Shown here piece after piece: positions 60,459 through 64,000 of a stretch of DNA of 64,000 bases; within the stretch, counting starts at the first letter, position 1, and each line of letters opens with the position of its first letter. A program made the translations under genes and the position numbers. Under the pieces are notes generated by a model. That model saw only the letters and a list, made by a program, of their open reading frames with translations, was not told the DNA's origin and searched no databases. The DNA lies in assembly GCA_037046615.1 (NCBI GenBank), contig JBAOHD010000008.1, forward strand, positions 372,001 through 436,000, read 5' to 3'. The DNA is from Phosphoribacter sp037046615. Its GTDB lineage: Bacteria > Actinomycetota > Actinomycetes > Actinomycetales > Dermatophilaceae.

Positions 60459-62205
60459 CTAGAGGTACTGGCCGGTGTTTTCGATCGTGTGGATCGACCG
60501 ACCCGGTTCGGTGCCGTCCTTGGTGTTGATGAGGGTGCGGATGTAGACGATCCGTTCCCCCTTCTTGCCCGAGATCCGCGCCCAGTCGTCGGGGTTGGTC
60601 GTGTTGGGCAGGTCTTCGTTTTCCTTGAACTCGTCGACACACGAGCTCAACACGTGCTCGACGCGCAGACCCTTGCGGCCGGTCTGGAGGAACTCCTTGA
60701 TGGCGTTCTTCTTCGCCCGGTCGACGACGTTCTGGATCATCGCCCCGGAGTTGAAGTCCTTGAAGTAGAGGATCTCCTTGTCGCCACCGGCATACGTCAC
60801 CTCGAGGAAGCGGTTTTCCTCGCTCTCGGAATACATCCGCTCGACGGCGGCCTGGATCATCGCGGCGACGGTGCGTTGGCGGTCACCCTCGTGCTCTCGG
60901 ACGTCGTCGTCGTGCAGCGGCAAGTCGACGGTGAGGTACTTGCTGAAGATGTCGCGGGCAGCCTCCGCGTCGGGACGCTCGATCTTGATCTTGGCGTCCA
61001 GGCGTCCCGGCCGCAGGATCGGCGGGATCGATCATGTCCTCGCGGTTGGAGGCACCGATGACGATGACGTTTTCGAGCCGCTCGACACCGTCGATCTCGG
61101 ACAGGAGTTGGGGGACGATCGTCGTCTCGACGTCACTGGACACACCGGAGCCACGAGTCCGGAAGAGAGAATCCATCTCGTCGAAGAACACCACGACCGG
61201 GGTGCCGTCGGACGCCTTCTCCCGGGCCCGCTGGAAGATCAACCGGATATGCCGCTCGGTCTCGCCGACGTACTTGTTGAGCAGCTCCGGGCCCTTGATG
61301 TTGAGGAAGTAGCTCTTCTCGACGGGCCGGCCGGTGCGCTCGGCGACCTTGCGGGCCAGCGACGCAGCGACGGCCTTGGCGATAAGGGTCTTGCCGCATC
61401 CCGGCGGTCCGTAGAGCAGAACCCCTTTGGGGGCCTTGAGGTGATGCTCCTTGTAAAGCTCGGGGTGCAGATAGGGCAGCTCGACAGCGTCGCGGATCGC
61501 CTCGATCTGGCTCGCCAGGCCGCCGATGTCCTCGTAGGCGATGTCTGGCACCTCTTCGAGCACGAGGTCCTGGACCTCGGCCTTGGGCACCCGTTCGAAG
61601 ACGAAACCCGAGCGTGGGTCGACAGTGAGGGCGTCACCGACCCGGATGTGTTCCCCGATGAGGGAGGTGGCGCGGCGGCATACGCGCTCTTCGTCGGCAT
61701 GGGCGACCACAAGGACCCGGTCGTCCTCGAGAATCTCCTTGACCAGGACGACCTCGCCGACCCTTTCGTAGCCGCACACCGCGACGATGTTGAGGGCTTC
61801 GTTGAGCATCACCTCTCGTCCGGCTGCAACGGCGTCACCGGCGAGAGAGGGGCTCACCGCAACGCGCATCTTGCGACCAGCGGTGAGGATGTCGGCGGTG
61901 CCGTCGCCGGTCACCTCGAGGACGACGCCATAGCCATTGGGTGGCTGGGCCAACCGGTCGACCTCGGCCCGCAGGTTGACGATCTGAGCCCGGGCGTCCT
62001 TGAGCGTGCGCGACAGCCGGTCGTTCTGTGCCGACAGCGTCGTCAGGGACGTCTGCTGGGCCGCAAGCCGATGCTCAAGCTCCCGGACTCGGGCAGGGTC
62101 AGCCCGGTGCTGGCTGCGCAGGGCGTCGAGCTCGGCCCGCAGGCGCTCTTCCGCCGCCGATGCATCCTCGGGACGCACGGAGTCGTCCGTCGCGTCTGTC
62201 GTCAT
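60459..62205 (-). CDS. arc: Proteasome-associated ATPase ARC/Mpa, one apparent frameshift
   Basis: About 581 aa once joined. The N-terminal coiled coil (residues ~15-70, RVRELEHRLAAQQTSLTTLS) binds Pup. Tandem OB domains follow, then the AAA module with Walker A LLYGPPGCGKTLIAKAVAAS, Walker B VVVFFDEMDSLF and IVIGASNREDMIDPA. The frame breaks near 61023 (GCC[G]ATCCTG); removing one G gives ILRPGRLDAKIKIERPDAEA to the C-terminal GQYL motif that docks on the 20S core. Such an enzyme should be intact, so I suspect a base-call error. AGAGG precedes ATG 62205. Confidence 0.88.
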
Positions 62206-62237
62206 GAGAGCACCTCTTTCGTCCGCTCTCCCCGACC

Positions 62238-63383
62238 CTAACTCGGAGTGACGCTCCGACGGGCTCGGCGCACCTTCTTGTCCGAGATCGTCCGCTCGCC
62301 CAATGCCTCGGGCGTCCAGGCCGTGTCCGGGACGGCCAGCGCTCCCTCGCGCGCATGACCTGCGGGTATGCCGTGTCCGCTCGCCTCCGTGCTCGAGGTG
62401 CCCGACGCGCCCGTCGTGCCCGACCCGGCCTCGCTCTCCCCGTAGGCACCCTTCGCCGGACGACGGGTCCGTCGAGGGGCTGCCACCCCCGTGGCCAGCC
62501 GGCGTGAGGTGACGAGGAAACCGGTGTGCCCGTGCATGCGGTGCTGGGGACGCACAGCCAAGCCCTCACAGTGCCAGCCTCGGACCAGTGACTCCCACGC
62601 GGAGGGCTCGGTGAAACCGCCGTGCTCGCGCAGGGCCTCGGCGATCCGCGACAACTGCGTCGTCGTCGCGACGTAACACGTGAGGACTCCGCCTGGGCGG
62701 AGTGCAGCCGCGACTGCGGTGAGGCATTCCCACGGGGCGAGCATGTCCAGGACGACCCGGTCGACACTGCCCTCCTCGACCTCGTCTCCGAGGCTGTCGG
62801 CGAGATCACCGATGACGACTCGCCAGGACGGGTGGTCGGGCCCGAGGAAGGCCCGGACGTTGCCCTGAGCGATCGCCGCGAAGTCTTCCCGCCGCTCGAA
62901 CGAGATCAGCTCGCCTCGTTCGCCGATCGCTCGCAGCAGCGACATCGACAGGGCGCCCGATCCCACCCCTGCCTCGACGACCCGCGCGCCGGGATGGATA
63001 TCCCCCATCGTCACGATCTGACCGGCGTCCTTGGGATAGACGACCGCCGCGCCGCGAGGCATCGACATGACGTAGTCGGCAAGCAGAGGGCGCAGGGCGA
63101 GGTATTCCACTCCGGCCGTGTTGAGCACGACGCTGCCCTCACGAGCGCCGATGAGGCTGTCGTGGAGCAGCCGACCTTGGTGTGTGTGGAACTCCCGTCC
63201 AGACTCCAAGGTGATCGTGTGGAGTCTGCCCTTGGAGTCGGTGAGCTGCACGCGATCACCCGGCACGAAGGCCCCTCGCCGAGCCTGCGCTCCCGTGGCC
63301 GCACCAGCGCCGACGCCTGCGATCGGCTCGAGAGACTCCTGGGCCGTGGGGGTGTCGCCGTCGGTCGTCGCCTCGCTGGTCAT
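62238..63383 (-). CDS. trmI: tRNA (adenine-N1)-methyltransferase TrmI
   Basis: A 381-aa SAM-dependent enzyme forming m1A58 in tRNA. The N-terminal barrel (GDRVQLTDSKGRLHTITLES) leads to the SAM motif VVEAGVGSGALSMSLLRAIG, then LISFERREDFAAIAQGNV, VDRVVLDMLAPWECL and GVLTCYVATTTQLSRIAEAL. The C-terminal ~75 residues are a Ser/Gly/Thr-rich extension beyond the usual ~280 aa core. A TAGACT box lies 8 bp before ATG 63383. trmI next to arc is a conserved actinobacterial pairing. Confidence 0.93.
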   Translation of the reverse strand: MTSEATTDGDTPTAQESLEPIAGVGAGAATGAQARRGAFVPGDRVQLTDSKGRLHTITLESGREFHTHQGRLLHDSLIGAREGSVVLNTAGVEYLALRPLLADYVMSMPRGAAVVYPKDAGQIVTMGDIHPGARVVEAGVGSGALSMSLLRAIGERGELISFERREDFAAIAQGNVRAFLGPDHPSWRVVIGDLADSLGDEVEEGSVDRVVLDMLAPWECLTAVAAALRPGGVLTCYVATTTQLSRIAEALREHGGFTEPSAWESLVRGWHCEGLAVRPQHRMHGHTGFLVTSRRLATGVAAPRRTRRPAKGAYGESEAGSGTTGASGTSSTEASGHGIPAGHAREGALAVPDTAWTPEALGERTISDKKVRRARRSVTPS

Positions 63384-63394
63384 GTCGGGAGAGT

Positions 63395-63787
63395 CTAGGT
63401 GCGCTGGCCTGGCGTCATCCGCCGGACAACTCTGGCCTCGACGTCGTAACGGCTCTGGACGGCGGCGCCCACCCTGAAGAACCGCCGCCGCAGCGCCCCC
63501 GACACCTCGATCACATCGCCTTCGGCGAGGCGCAGGGCAGCACGACGGGTCGCAGCCGACCAGCAGGACACGTCGATGACGTCGACCGTGGGCCCGGTCG
63601 GCGTCCGGCGTCGCTCGCGAGGCACCACCAGGCGCAACGAGACGACCTCGTCGCCACTGGGCAGCTCCCGCAGTGTCGGAGGGGCCGGGACGTGACCGAC
63701 GAGGCGGACGTCATTGGTCGGGGTGTCCATCGGCGGAGGTGATGGTGCGGGGCTGTCCGTCACCCTGGTGGCTGGGTGTCTCGGCAT
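63395..63787 (-). CDS. Single-stranded DNA-binding protein-like (OB fold)
   Basis: A 130-aa SSB-type OB-fold protein: NDVRLVGHVPAPPTLRELPS, VVSLRLVVPRERRRTPTGPT, VDVIDVSCWSAATRRAALRL and EGDVIEVSGALRRRFFRVGA follow the SSB strand order. It lacks the acidic C-terminal tail with DDxPF that housekeeping SSBs use to recruit partners, so it is probably an accessory SSB. AGGAG precedes ATG 63787. It lies 11 bp upstream of trmI on the same strand. Confidence 0.85.
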   Translation of the reverse strand: MPRHPATRVTDSPAPSPPPMDTPTNDVRLVGHVPAPPTLRELPSGDEVVSLRLVVPRERRRTPTGPTVDVIDVSCWSAATRRAALRLAEGDVIEVSGALRRRFFRVGAAVQSRYDVEARVVRRMTPGQRT

Positions 63788-63960
63788 GAGGATCTCCTGA
63801 AGGATCGCGGGTCGATGGCGCCAACGTGATCCTCTGCCGCGAGCCTTGCCCCTGTGACCGCGTGAACTATCTCTGGTGATCGTGGGGTTCCGTCGTGGCG
63901 GGTTGTGGACAGAGCCAGGCCGCAGGCCGACACCTCGCTCCTCGGCTGCCCGAGCGGGAG

Positions 63961-64000
63961 TCAGGGCGCAGGCGCGATGAGGGAGCGTTCCACGTCGGCG
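63961..64000 (-). CDS. Possible C-terminal end of an unknown gene (partial)
   Basis: From the window edge one minus-strand frame reads ADVERSLIAPAP and stops at 63961-63963. It may be the end of a gene outside the window. Between it and the SSB-like gene (63788-63960) I see no further gene. Confidence 0.2.
   Translation of the reverse strand, partial: ADVERSLIAPAP

Larger units (their letters stand above)
429..62372. repeat. Highly iterated heptamer GGCATAC / GTATGCC, window-wide
   Basis: By eye I count about 43 GGCATAC and 41 GTATGCC, usually extended to CGGCATAC or GTATGCCG, in genes and spacers. At about 69-70% GC, random expectation for both orientations is about 6-7 in 64 kb. Examples: 429, 3363, 5112, 8850, 13295, 22902, 22917, 31530, 34186, 41058, 49519, 53806, 56506, 61678. 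Inside genes it is mostly read as Tyr-Ala (TAT GCC) or Ala-Tyr (GCA TAC). Confidence 0.8.

Noticed and set aside
1..64000. tRNA, rRNA, CRISPR arrays and intact insertion sequences
   Set aside because: I scanned for T-loop consensus stretches, regularly spaced repeats and transposase motifs and recognised none; a covariance-model search would be decisive.

Overview
The window reads as chromosome from a high-GC Gram-positive actinomycete. The evidence is a complete Pup-proteasome locus (ARC/Mpa, Dop, Pup, PrcB, PrcA, PafA, PafB, PafC), RbpA, a polyprenol-phosphate mannose synthase next to Lnt, a wax-ester-synthase-like acyltransferase, and many TAnnnT boxes placed 6-7 bp before start codons (leaderless mRNAs). 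Order Micrococcales, Intrasporangiaceae/Dermatophilaceae-like, is my best guess. That placement is inference. I recognised no rRNA, tRNA, CRISPR array or intact insertion sequence.

Layout. 0-9 kb: sbcC/sbcD, a glutamate-cysteine-ligase-like enzyme, a PhzF isomerase, a SpoU rRNA methylase, an amylosucrase behind a perfect LacI-type operator, a YbgC thioesterase and RlmC. 7.2-13.2 kb is a worn accessory stretch. It holds a PadR-like stub, a twice-deleted isochorismatase-family gene, an alkyltransferase-like protein, PhnA, a broken YhhN gene and three type II toxin-antitoxin pairs (one MazEF, two VapBC). 13.2-16 kb: a GH76 hydrolase, a sortase-like lipoprotein and a 5'-truncated SpaA-type surface protein. 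16-20 kb: a YjjI/YjjW glycyl-radical enzyme and activase plus a UMF1 transporter, all riddled with single-base insertions. 20-23.5 kb: rbpA with a sigma-R-type promoter, then fxsA, ppm and lnt.

23.9-32.7 kb is a lysine-degradation block. kamD-kamE-kal (beta-lysine 5,6-aminomutase and 3-aminobutyryl-CoA ammonia-lyase) are separated from kdd and the divergent kamA by a two-component system. The beta-keto-acid cleavage enzyme Kce is not in the window. 32.7-39 kb: a Baeyer-Villiger-type monooxygenase, YbaK, a Bcr/CflA exporter, an Lrp regulator, a 5'-3' exonuclease and the acyltransferase.

39-63.8 kb carries the Pup-proteasome neighbourhood: helY, dagK, tatC, tatA, pafC, pafB, two FKBP isomerases, pafA, prcA, prcB, pup, dop, arc, trmI and an SSB-like gene, all on the minus strand. 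Two plus-strand blocks interrupt it: a pair of Ala-rich coiled-coil/DivIVA-type genes between pafA and prcA, and an esterase/PRPP synthetase/DUF3054/ctaD block with a minus-strand regulator between dop and arc.

Three window-wide signals stand out. The heptamer GGCATAC/GTATGCC recurs about 80 times, roughly ten-fold above composition. Nearly every frameshift in an otherwise conserved gene is repaired by removing a base (usually one G or C), which looks like insertion-biased sequencing error and contrasts with the deletion-type pseudogenes of the 9-11 kb island. About fifteen genes have a -10 hexamer exactly 6 or 7 bp before the start codon.
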